Assembly: GCA_027475525.1 (NCBI GenBank)
Contig: JAMWFC010000028.1
Coordinates: 794,831 to 858,830, forward strand
DNA: 64,000 bases
Direction: 5' to 3'
Source: Macrolepiota albuminosa
Lineage: Eukaryota > Basidiomycota > Agaricomycetes > Agaricales > Agaricaceae
Shown here: positions 32,394 to 41,498 of the stretch, in pieces
How positions within the stretch are numbered: position 1 is the stretch's first letter
How the letters are laid out: each line of letters starts with the position of its first letter
The notes under the pieces: generated by a model
What the model was told of the DNA's origin: nothing
Databases searched by the model: none
What the model saw: only the letters and a program-made list of their open reading frames with translations
Made by a program: the position numbers and the translations under genes

Positions 32394-35300
32394 ATGTCCA
32401 AGATTGGCCTCACATCTTATACGGCAGAGGTTACCCAGGTTTCGGCAAGTCATGCGCCCATAATTGGCAGGGGATCTATTGGTCCTCGACAGCTGGATGC
32501 CTTTGAATACAGTGCCAAACGTTTTTTCAGTCATAAAAGTATTCGGGAGGAGGAGCGGGTTGAGAAGGTTATGTTCAATATCGATTCCTCAGATGTGCAC
32601 GCATGGGTTCGAGAGAACGAGGCCGAATTAAAGAAGCTCACCTTCCCGTTGTTCATGGCCCGGCTTCGTAGTCTGGTATTGGCCACGGATTGGGCATGGG
32701 AAGTGGCTCAGGGGTTGACGGTTAAGCAGAGAGATGATGAGGTTTTTAGGGAATGGGCTTGCAATTTGAGAGAGGCAAACGACACGTTGAGCACGTACCC
32801 ACGATTTTTTATTGCTGCGGAGAAGATGCGCGATCACCTTTTGCTTCACTGTCAGGACGATCTCAGACGCGAATACACCTTGTCAAACAAGGATGGGTGT
32901 CTGGATAAGATTAAAGATTTCCACGCTTGGCTTAGGACTGTATCCGACCTTGACGTTGTTCTGAGGGGACGGAAGGATCAGTTGAGCAGACATCTCGCGA
33001 ATTCGATTGCACAATCAACAAAGACTCACCTCCGGAACGTTACGAACTCTTCAAAGGTCACAGGTCAAACGGAGAATCCAGCTGCGATGAGTTTGAGCAG
33101 TCAAGATGGTGGGGGAAAGGGGGTTGCGGGGTCTACAACGAATGCTAACTCGCGTACCTACGTATATGCGCTCACGACGGAGGAGCGGACCTTGCTCGAC
33201 CAGCATAGTGGGTGTTATCGTTGTCGAAGGCTGTATGTGGGACACCGGGCCCGAGAATGTCCTGATGGGGATAAGCCTTTAACCTTGGTTGAATATGAGA
33301 AACGGAAGCTCACACCTGCATTTGCGGCAGCTGCACAGGCAAATTATTTGAAGTCGAAGGCAAAGGAGGGTAACACCGGTGGTAAGGGAGGCGGTTCAGT
33401 GACAGTGGCGGCTGTGTTTAACGGCTCCTCGGATGATGAGGATGATAGCAGTGATGCAGGCTCAGAGTACGTCCTTCCTCGGCACCTCACTTATTCATGT
33501 TTCGTCTCGGCTCCATCCATTGCTCCCACCCTCATACATCACGCATTGATTGACACCGGCGCCCCTCCAGCAATGATTTCTTCGACGCTCGTGAATAGGT
33601 TGGGATTGCCCGTCCATACATTGCCGCGTCCTCTCGAAGTTTCCGGTGCCTTTTCGACCAATAAAGACCAAGAATCGAACGTTTTATCGAAGTATGTTAA
33701 ACTTGTAATAGTATCCCCCTGTGCACAATGGCATTCGCGTTCTCAAGTGTTCATCGTTTGTCCGAATCTTCGCACAGAGTTGATACTCGGCCTACAATTC
33801 CTACAACGAAATCACATTGTGGTTGATTCCCTGTCACGTTCCGCCATCGACGTGCATAATAATTTTGATTTGTTAAATCCACCTGTCAAGGGGAAACCAC
33901 CTATCGAGCCTCACATTAAGCGACGGTTGGATAAGAAGGATGCGAAAAAGGAAGGGGCGGATATCCGGAAAGGGCAAGAGGCTGTTCGAGAGAAGCGTAA
34001 ACTCGTCCATTTCGAACTGGATGCCTTGTTTGTGCAGAACGGAAAGGGCAGGATGTTAGACAGGTGTCATTCGAGCACGGGTGCACCATTGTTGATGGGT
34101 TTAGTGAGGGCTCGGATCGAGAGTCTGGCATTGCAAGTGAAGTTGAAGAAGATGGATTCGAAGATGAAGAAACGTTATGTTTCCTTGTTCCCTGAAGATA
34201 TCCCACATGCGAGTGAGCTCCCAACAAGTGTATACCATCGTATACAGGTCAAGCCGTTGGCCAAGATCACGGTGGCTAGAAGTTATTCGTGTCCTCGAAA
34301 GTATAGAGATGGCTGGAAAACATTAATTGATCAACATCTTGCTGCTGGTCATATTCGTGCCTCTTCGTCACCTTATGCGAGCCCGTCATTCATAATTCCT
34401 AAATTGGATCCTGCAGTTTTGCCACGGTGGGTCAATGATTACAGGACATTGAATTCGAACACGATCCCCGATAATTTTCCGTTGCCTCAGATCGATGACA
34501 TACTTGCAGATTGTACGCGCCCGGGGACTCGGTTCTGGGGGAAGATTGATCTGACTAACGCATTTTTCCAAACGCTGGTCCACCCTGAGGATATTAAGTT
34601 CACGGCGACCATTACCCCTTTTGGTCTGTGGGAGTGGGTGGTCATGCCGATGGGATTGCGGAATGCTCCCGCTACACAACAGCGGAGAGTCACCTTGGCG
34701 TTGCGGAAGTACATCGGAAAGATTTGCCATGTATACTTGGACGACATCATCATATGGTCAAAAACTATCGAAGAACATCACAAAAATGTCTCGCTAATAC
34801 TTGAGGCGCTTCGGGAGTCGAAGCTGTTCTGCTCGTTGAAGAAAAGTGAATTGTTTTGTACGGAGCTTGATTTCTTGGGTCACCACATTTCGGAAAGAGG
34901 GATCGAGGCTGATGCGTCTAAGGTGGAGAGGATTTTGTCATGGCCTGTCCCTCGAAAGGCTAAACATGTTCGTCGTTTCTTGGGACTGGTGCGCTACATC
35001 GCAGCCTTTTTGCCTGCATTGGCTGAACACACCTCGGTTCTTACACCGCTCACACGTAAAGAGTTTAATAAGGGTCTGCCGATATGGACTGGGGATCATC
35101 AGCGGGCTTTTGAGGCCATAAAAGCTTTGGTAGTTGGAAGGGATTGTTTAACGACAATCGACCATGAAAACCCCGGCACAAATAAGATTTTTGTTACGTG
35201 CGACGCTAGTAATCGACGCACAGGGGCAGTGTTATCGTTTGGGGAGACGTGGGAGACGGCACGCCCAGTTGCTTTCGAATCACGTCAGCTTACAGCAGCA

Positions 35301-37088
35301 GAGCGGAACTACCCAACACATGAGCATGAAATGTTGGCGATTGTTAGGGCTTTGCGAAAATGGCGAACAGATCTCCTAGGTTCGCATTTTGAAATCTATA
35401 CGGATCATAAGACCCTTCAGAATTTTGATTCGCAACGGGAACTGTCCAAACGCCAAGCCCGTTGGATGGAATTCTTGTCACAGTACGATTATACGATCCG
35501 TTATATCCCTGGGGAAGAGAACACGGTGGCCGACGCATTGTCCAGGTGGCCTGGCAGTGACCCGGAGGTGTCGATTGCATCAATGTTCTTGGAGCGAGAC
35601 AGTGAAACTCTCGAAACAATTCGGGCTGGATACGAGATTGATGAATATACGCGCCGCATCCTGGACGATTTCAAGTCGGGGATGACTCCGCCGGGCATTG
35701 AGAGGAAAAATGGTTTACTGTACGTTGGCGACAGACTGATTATCCCCAAGTACAAGGATTTACGCGAGACACTTTTCCGAGTTGCGCATGATGAACTTGG
35801 TCATTTTGGGTCAGACAAAACGTACGCGGCCCTCCGTTTTTCTTACTATTGGCCCAATATGAGGCGGGACCTAGTTAAGAGTTATATTCCGTCGTGTGTT
35901 GACTGTCAACGCAACAAAAGCTCGACCAGGAAACCTGTAGGTCCTCTACATCCATTGCCTATCCCGGAAGCTCGGTTTGCCTCTGTAACACTTGACTTTG
36001 TTGGTCCCTTGCCGATGGATGACGGATTCGACCAGTTTTGTTCGATGACTTGCCGTGCCGGCGCGGATGTCCAAATTTCGCCATGTCGTTCTAATCAAAC
36101 AGGAGAAGAATTTGCGCAAATCTTTTTCAGGGACTGGTATTGTGAAAACGGACTCCCTTACAAGATTATAACGGACCGTGATTCGTTGTTCACATTGTCC
36201 TTTTGGCGTGCATTGATGAAACTTACGGGCATTAAACATAAAATGTCAACCGCATTTCACCCGCAGACTGACGGCGCTTCTGAACGTTCTAACAAGACAA
36301 TAGTTCAGTGCATTCGTTTTCATGTCGATCGTTTACAATCTGGGTGGGTTAAAGCCCTGCCAAGGATCCGCTTTGGCATTATGAACACTGTCAATGCGTC
36401 GACTGGAATCTCACCTTTCCAATTGAAATCGGCTTTTTCTCCTCGACTTATTTTGCCTTTGTTCCCCACCCCGCCTGTGGACACCCCTGCCGAGGATCTC
36501 GCCCTGCGTGTGTTGAAGGAGATTGAGGGTGATTTCCTTGAGGCCATGGACAACCTCATGACGTCGAAAATTGCTCAAGCTCATCACGCGAATAGAAAGA
36601 GGAGTCCTGAAATTTCATATTCTGTTGGCGACAAAGTTATGTTATCTACGGCGAATAGGAGGAGGGATTATATGCAGAAGAAGGACGGTAGGGTGGCTAA
36701 ATTCATGCCTCGACAGGACGGTCCTTACACGGTCCTTGAAGCCTTCCCTGATTCATCCGAATACGTCTTGGACTTACCGCAAAGCATGGGTATCTTAAAT
36801 CGCTTCCACGCTAGTCTTCTGTCGCCGCATGTCCAAAACGATGACGACTTATTCCCTTCGCGACGTTTGGAAATGCCGGGTCCCATTGTTACGGAAGACG
36901 GACAAGCGGAGCATTTCATAGAATGTATATTGGACGAACGAAGAAGGGGTCGTGGTATGCAATACCTGGTCAGGTGGAGGGGGTATGGTCCTGATCATGA
37001 CGAATGGAAGAGTGGGCGTGAAATGGAGGACACAGTTGCATTAGATGAGTGGGAGAAGAAGAGAGATAAACAAGCGCTCACGATGTAG
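32394..37088 (+). CDS. Gag-Pol polyprotein of young Ty3/gypsy element
   Basis: A single 1564-residue frame. The gag part is followed by a knuckle at residues 274-289 (CYRCRRLYVGHRARECP) with spacing CX2CX6HX4C instead of CX2CX4HX4C. The retropepsin has DTGAPPAMISS from about residue 387. The reverse transcriptase has VNDYRTLNSNT, DLTNAFFQ and YLDDII at about residue 781. RNase H has CDASNRRTGA and YTDHKTLQ. The integrase has an H-x-x-x-H...C-V-D-C zinc region, LDFVGPLPMDD, TDRDSLFT and HPQTDGASERSNKT. A C-terminal chromodomain (about residues 1507-1555) has QYLVRWRGYGPDHDEWKSG; such domains usually direct integration to marked chromatin. Gag and Pol are in one frame, so the gag/pol ratio must be set after translation or by unequal stability. 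All catalytic motifs look intact. Confidence 0.95.
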   Translation: MSKIGLTSYTAEVTQVSASHAPIIGRGSIGPRQLDAFEYSAKRFFSHKSIREEERVEKVMFNIDSSDVHAWVRENEAELKKLTFPLFMARLRSLVLATDWAWEVAQGLTVKQRDDEVFREWACNLREANDTLSTYPRFFIAAEKMRDHLLLHCQDDLRREYTLSNKDGCLDKIKDFHAWLRTVSDLDVVLRGRKDQLSRHLANSIAQSTKTHLRNVTNSSKVTGQTENPAAMSLSSQDGGGKGVAGSTTNANSRTYVYALTTEERTLLDQHSGCYRCRRLYVGHRARECPDGDKPLTLVEYEKRKLTPAFAAAAQANYLKSKAKEGNTGGKGGGSVTVAAVFNGSSDDEDDSSDAGSEYVLPRHLTYSCFVSAPSIAPTLIHHALIDTGAPPAMISSTLVNRLGLPVHTLPRPLEVSGAFSTNKDQESNVLSKYVKLVIVSPCAQWHSRSQVFIVCPNLRTELILGLQFLQRNHIVVDSLSRSAIDVHNNFDLLNPPVKGKPPIEPHIKRRLDKKDAKKEGADIRKGQEAVREKRKLVHFELDALFVQNGKGRMLDRCHSSTGAPLLMGLVRARIESLALQVKLKKMDSKMKKRYVSLFPEDIPHASELPTSVYHRIQVKPLAKITVARSYSCPRKYRDGWKTLIDQHLAAGHIRASSSPYASPSFIIPKLDPAVLPRWVNDYRTLNSNTIPDNFPLPQIDDILADCTRPGTRFWGKIDLTNAFFQTLVHPEDIKFTATITPFGLWEWVVMPMGLRNAPATQQRRVTLALRKYIGKICHVYLDDIIIWSKTIEEHHKNVSLILEALRESKLFCSLKKSELFCTELDFLGHHISERGIEADASKVERILSWPVPRKAKHVRRFLGLVRYIAAFLPALAEHTSVLTPLTRKEFNKGLPIWTGDHQRAFEAIKALVVGRDCLTTIDHENPGTNKIFVTCDASNRRTGAVLSFGETWETARPVAFESRQLTAAERNYPTHEHEMLAIVRALRKWRTDLLGSHFEIYTDHKTLQNFDSQRELSKRQARWMEFLSQYDYTIRYIPGEENTVADALSRWPGSDPEVSIASMFLERDSETLETIRAGYEIDEYTRRILDDFKSGMTPPGIERKNGLLYVGDRLIIPKYKDLRETLFRVAHDELGHFGSDKTYAALRFSYYWPNMRRDLVKSYIPSCVDCQRNKSSTRKPVGPLHPLPIPEARFASVTLDFVGPLPMDDGFDQFCSMTCRAGADVQISPCRSNQTGEEFAQIFFRDWYCENGLPYKIITDRDSLFTLSFWRALMKLTGIKHKMSTAFHPQTDGASERSNKTIVQCIRFHVDRLQSGWVKALPRIRFGIMNTVNASTGISPFQLKSAFSPRLILPLFPTPPVDTPAEDLALRVLKEIEGDFLEAMDNLMTSKIAQAHHANRKRSPEISYSVGDKVMLSTANRRRDYMQKKDGRVAKFMPRQDGPYTVLEAFPDSSEYVLDLPQSMGILNRFHASLLSPHVQNDDDLFPSRRLEMPGPIVTEDGQAEHFIECILDERRRGRGMQYLVRWRGYGPDHDEWKSGREMEDTVALDEWEKKRDKQALTM

Positions 37089-37112
37089 AGCATTTTTCAG
37101 GAGGTTGGCGAG

Positions 37113-37360
37113 TGTAAGCGGAGTCCGCTTACTACTCTACAGATATGGGAATAGGGGAGGTCTCGATCGGAGGATTAGGGCGTTGATCGGAGGAATAGGG
37201 GAGGGATCGAGGTAGAAGGAAACCTTATTTGGAGTGAGACAGCGCATATAAAGGAGAGGGAGGGTAGAAGTAGAGTTCTTAGTTCCTTCTTGCACAAAAA
37301 TATATCGTGTTCCAGTTTACGATCTCGAGCTAGTGAAGACAGATTAACCATCTGCTTACA
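37113..37360 (+). mobile_element. 3' LTR of young Ty3/gypsy element
   Basis: 248 bp, apparently identical to the 5' LTR. It begins 24 bases after the gag-pol stop codon. The preceding purine stretch (AGGAGGTTGG) is a weak polypurine tract candidate. Confidence 0.95.
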
Positions 37361-37365
37361 AACTT

Positions 37366-37490
37366 CCCTCTTGGAGGGAAGTGAATCATGAGATTAACCT
37401 CATTGATGAGAATAAGCAATACAAGTATTATTTGCCTTGCTGTCCATGAGCACTTCAGGACCAGCTTTGTGAAAGGCCAGTTCAGTAATC
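37366..37490 (+). pseudogene. Dead gypsy element, start of the reverse transcriptase
   Basis: The frame reads PSWREVNHEINLIDENKQYK and then YYLPCCP, followed by a stop and ALQDQL. This matches the N-terminal approach to the RT in basidiomycete gypsy elements (LP..R.INH.I.L.D..K.Y.Y.LPRCPDAL..QL). It continues the frame left of the young element. The remnant ends near 37,490, where base composition changes towards the genic region. Confidence 0.6.
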
Positions 37491-37757
37491 AAACCTCATA
37501 TCGACGTAAATTTCTAGAGAAGTATAAAGTATCTGAGGGTTGGCAGTCTACAATGCCGACAATTGTAAGTAACTTTACCAAAGCTTGATGATCCACCCTG
37601 TAGGTCAACCACTCGATTTTACGAGATCAATTCCCTTCAAGTACAACAGAGTGAAAGTCGAGACTAAGTTTGTTTTATCAATGACTAGGACATCTCGCAG
37701 GGTCTACGACACGCCAGCGCCTGGATTCACTAAACGAACGACGCCAAATGTATGTAA
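37491..37757. other. Spacer between transposon relic and reductase gene
   Basis: About 270 bp downstream of the aldo-keto reductase stop codon. No gene is recognised. It may include the reductase 3' untranslated region. Confidence 0.4.
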
Positions 37758-38017
37758 TCACAATATACTGTGATGGTACTGTGTCGTATTGGTAGTGCCC
37801 GCTTCATCAATGGCAACTAGTGATGTGCCGGCTTGGGCTTGAGGCCGCAGGCCGAGCTGAGCTGAGCCCATATAGGCCGGGCCAGGCCGGGCTTTCTTCA
37901 AAGCTTGGAAGAGCCTGAAGCTCGGCTTTGAATTTTGAAAAGCCTGAGCCGTGGGCCTGAGCCGCGGCCTCACAGCCACTGATTGTGATCATGATTTGCA
38001 CTGGCATTTTTACTTTC

Positions 38018-38321
38018 TGTCAGGACTCTTTCTCTTCTTTGCTTCTCATTTTCTTACTTCTCATTACTTTCTGCAAAAGTGATATGTCACAGGTCACGTG
38101 CTTGTGACAGGTCGTGAGTCGTCAGACAACGACTCACGACCCATGTGACATTCACCTGGTCACATGACTTGTCAGGTCAATTTTCGGACTTCTAGCTCTG
38201 CAGAATCTTAAACTTTTTGGATCCTTCTTTGCCAGGTGAGTAGATTTAGATTGTAACCAGTATTCTGTTATTAAATACACTTTTGGATCTTCTTTTGATA
38301 GCTGTGTGGGTTGCCCTTACA
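38018..38321 (+). mobile_element. Solo LTR nested in the hAT element, CTTTC target duplication
   Basis: The 304-bp LTR starts TGTCAGGACTC and ends TTGCCCTTACA, flanked by CTTTC at 38,013-38,017 and 38,322-38,326. It belongs to the same family as the solo LTRs at 14,169, 18,329 and 20,766 but is about 200 bp shorter and diverged in the middle, where a palindromic GTCGTGAGTCGT...ACGACTCACGAC segment occurs. It lies only 60 bp upstream of the transposase start codon. Confidence 0.88.
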
Positions 38322-38380
38322 CTTTCCATTATTAGCACTCTTACAGCCGTCCAAAATTTCACCTGATTACAGATTCATAC

Positions 38381-41300
38381 ATGGCTGGCAAGCGCACACG
38401 TGTTCCTTCAAGTCGACTTGTCAATGAAGACAATATTGGTGACCGCATTCTTTCATCACATCGTGATGCTCACAGTGCATTTATTGAGGCTCGAAAACAT
38501 GCACAAGCTGTTGCCACAACTCAGGAAACTGCAAAACCACCTGAAAATTCTTTAACATCGGACCACCTTCCCATGGCACCTGCCTCACTAGTGCCTGCAA
38601 CTATTGATGAATCTGATCATGACTCTATCGTTAACGAGCCACGACGCAAAACTATGCAGGAGAAGACTCAAGATATTGACGAATTTTTTGATGTACCACA
38701 AAAGTGTGATGGAAAGATTCGTCGCCGATGCAAGTTATGCATGTGAGAGTGTAGTCTCTTACAATTCATGATTAACTAAATTTTCATGACAGGAAACAAG
38801 GTGGTCGAGAATGTAATATTATCAGTCAAGTAACAACACTCCGTCGTCATATTCAGTCAATAACTAGTCATTCAGTATGTTGTTTTAGTTTTATATTTTG
38901 TCTATTTTTACTGATCTTGGCTTCTACAGAGACTCTATCACAAGTGGTGTGACAAGAACAACTTTGAGTCGAAGCTTCCTAAAGATGTCAATGCTCGCAA
39001 GGCAGCTCAAGAGGCTGAGCATGAGAAGCAGGCCACACTTGATCCTCACTTACGCCAATCTGGATCTCAAGAAAAAGTGATCAAGTATTCAGATAAGCTG
39101 TTTTGCAATGTTGCCATAGAATGGTTGATTGCAACAAATCAGGTATGCTACTTGTCTTAAGTTGCAAAACCAGTTTCTTTGATGGTTCATTTTATTTTGA
39201 CAGCCAATTTCGGCATTAGAACATCCCAAGTTTCATGAAATGATTAACATTGCCTCTCATGCTACAGATAGTATCAAAATTCCAGGCAGAAAAGCAACAC
39301 GAGAATGTATAATGGATATGTTCAAAAAGAATTTGGTGGATCTTCAGCGTCGTCTAAATGTTTGTAAAGTTTACTCATTATTATATACTGAATTATATCT
39401 GACTCATTTGGCTTTTGGCTAGAGTGATGCTGTCAAAGGTGAGGTCAGCTTGAGTTGTGATGCCTGGCAAGCTGGAAATCAGGACGCTTATTATGCTGTC
39501 ACTGGACGATGGATTGAAGAAGTATCTCCTAGCATTTGGTTGGCTAAGAGTGCTCTTTTGGGCTTCACATTAATGAATACTGCTCATGATGGAGTTCGAC
39601 TTGGACGAGCTCTCTTTAAAATTGTCCAGCGTCTTGGAATTGAACAGAAAGTAAGATTTTTTTTTTGTGTGTTTTTATAACTGATGTCATATAAGATTGG
39701 ATGGGTTACTTGTGACAATGCTTCAAACAACTTGACAATGCTTCAAAACTTTGCGGAACATCTTAATTCTTGTGAATCTCGCAAAACTCAAAAAATGAAG
39801 CAATGGGAATGGAAAGCACGTCATATCCGGTATTCTTTCTATCTGCCTCAGTTTTGCTTGATTATTTATTTATTTTGGTTTATAGATGCCTTGCGCATGT
39901 CATCAATCTTGCCACTCAAGCTGTAATTGGCACATATAGTCCATCAAAGCACTATAATCCAGCCAATCCAGAAGAACATGAACCAGATATTGAAGGTCAA
40001 AGCCGTGATGTAGTTGGGCTTGTTCGTGCAATTGTAGTTAAGGTAATTTTTGCATCAATTTTTAAAATAATATACTGATATCATAATATCTTGATTAGGT
40101 GCGATCATCAGCAAAGCGGAAGGCAACCTTCCTGAAGCTTCAGAGCAATGACAAGGACAGGCTAGAAAAGCAGCCCATTACTCTTCTCATAGACATGAAA
40201 GTCCAATGGTCCTCAACTTTTGTCATGCTGCAACATGCTGAGAACTTGAAAAAGGTATGTATTCATACATTTGATATGATGCAACGTCTTATACTATTAT
40301 AGTATATTAATACATTTATTTGGGACATCTCTCATGATGAACCCAGTATTGAGAAGCAGGCAAAAATGGTCACTTTAAGGCTTTCTACAGAGGAATGGGT
40401 GCGTGTGAAGAATCTCGTGAGACTTTTACAGGTACAACACTTCTAACCTGTCATTTACTTGTACTGATCATTTCTTAGTTTGCCGATAATGCCCAGCAGG
40501 CATTCTCTGCAGAGAGTGCTCCTACACTCCACAATGGTCTTCCTGCACTGGAGGCACTGCATGAGGCATGGTCAAAGCGTTGTAATATTGTACAATATTC
40601 CGAGTTTTGGAATGCACTCAAGGCGGGTATCAAGAAGATTGAGGAATATTATGAGAAGACAGCAGAATCTCATGCATATACATTTGCTATACGTGAGTAT
40701 AAACCAGCTTATTGATTTTTCATCATTCTTATAAATATCTTAGTTCTTGACGCTAACACAAAGATGTCCTATTTTAAGAAGCACTGGTCCAAAGAACTTC
40801 AAGCTGAGGTTCTGAAGAGTGCGGAAATGATTGTAAGTCTTGATTTATCTCTTGATAATTCCTTCTAACAGTTTTTTAGTTCAAAGAGCGCTATGAAGAA
40901 ATGTATGGTGGATCTGGAGTACCTCGTCGGAAGCCCATGGCCAGTGCATCAAAAATTGAGTGTCTTCTTGCAGAGAATTCAAGTGACATTGAAGATTTCG
41001 AGGACAATGATCTAGCTATGGAGTCAGAGCCATGGCGTTATGAGTTTAACCAGTATTTGAGCTCTATTGACATTGTTCCTGAGGGAATGCCCCTTGTTCG
41101 CTGGTGGGGTGTACGTACTTTTCTTATTCAACTTGATTTTTGAGCTCACAAAATACTTTTAGATGAGCTCTCAACGTATTCCTGTCTGGGCCTCACTTGC
41201 TCGTGATCATCTTCCAATTTTAGCGTCTTCAGTTTCCAGTGAGCGTGCCTTTTCAGCAGCTGGTATCACAATTAGCAAACGTCGCAATCGGCTTCATGGT

Positions 41301-41498
41301 GATATTGTAGAGGCACTTCAGTTTTTGAAGTGCGCCTTACAATCTGACCTTCTATTTCGTGAACCCGCACCATCCTCAGTTCTTGAGACTGAACTCGAAG
41401 CTGTAGATGATGACAATGACCTGGATCGGGAGGATATTGAGGAACAAAAACCATGGGACACCTTGATAGATGTAGATGATAGTGACAATGATATGTAG
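38381..41498 (+). CDS. hAT transposase, multi-exon
   Basis: About 12 exons with 45-60 bp introns. The N-terminal exons start MAGKRTRVPSSR. A BED-type zinc finger spans intron 1 (CKLC...H...H around LRRHIQSITSH). The catalytic triad regions of hAT transposases are visible: CDAWQAGNQDAYYAVTGRW, WVTCDNASNNLTML, and SSERAFSAAGITISKRRNRL. The last lies in the C-terminal dimerisation domain together with LVRWWG and PVWASLARDHLPI. A CLAHVINLA motif is present in the middle. The protein ends in an acidic tail. No stop or frameshift was seen in the exons I traced, so it may still encode an active transposase. Confidence 0.9.

Larger units (their letters stand above)
31694..37360 (+). mobile_element. 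Full-length young Ty3/gypsy retrotransposon (chromodomain type)
   Basis: A 5,667-bp element with identical 248-bp LTRs, flanked by AACTT at 31,689-31,693 and 37,361-37,365. One uninterrupted gag-pol frame fills most of the interior. Identical LTRs and an intact frame mean that it inserted recently and is potentially active. It landed in the linker/RT junction of the dead gypsy element, next to the inverted-repeat element. Confidence 0.96.

Noticed and set aside
34386..34753. Minus-strand frames within the young gypsy element
   Set aside because: They lie antisense to the RT domain and are shadows of the intact gag-pol frame.
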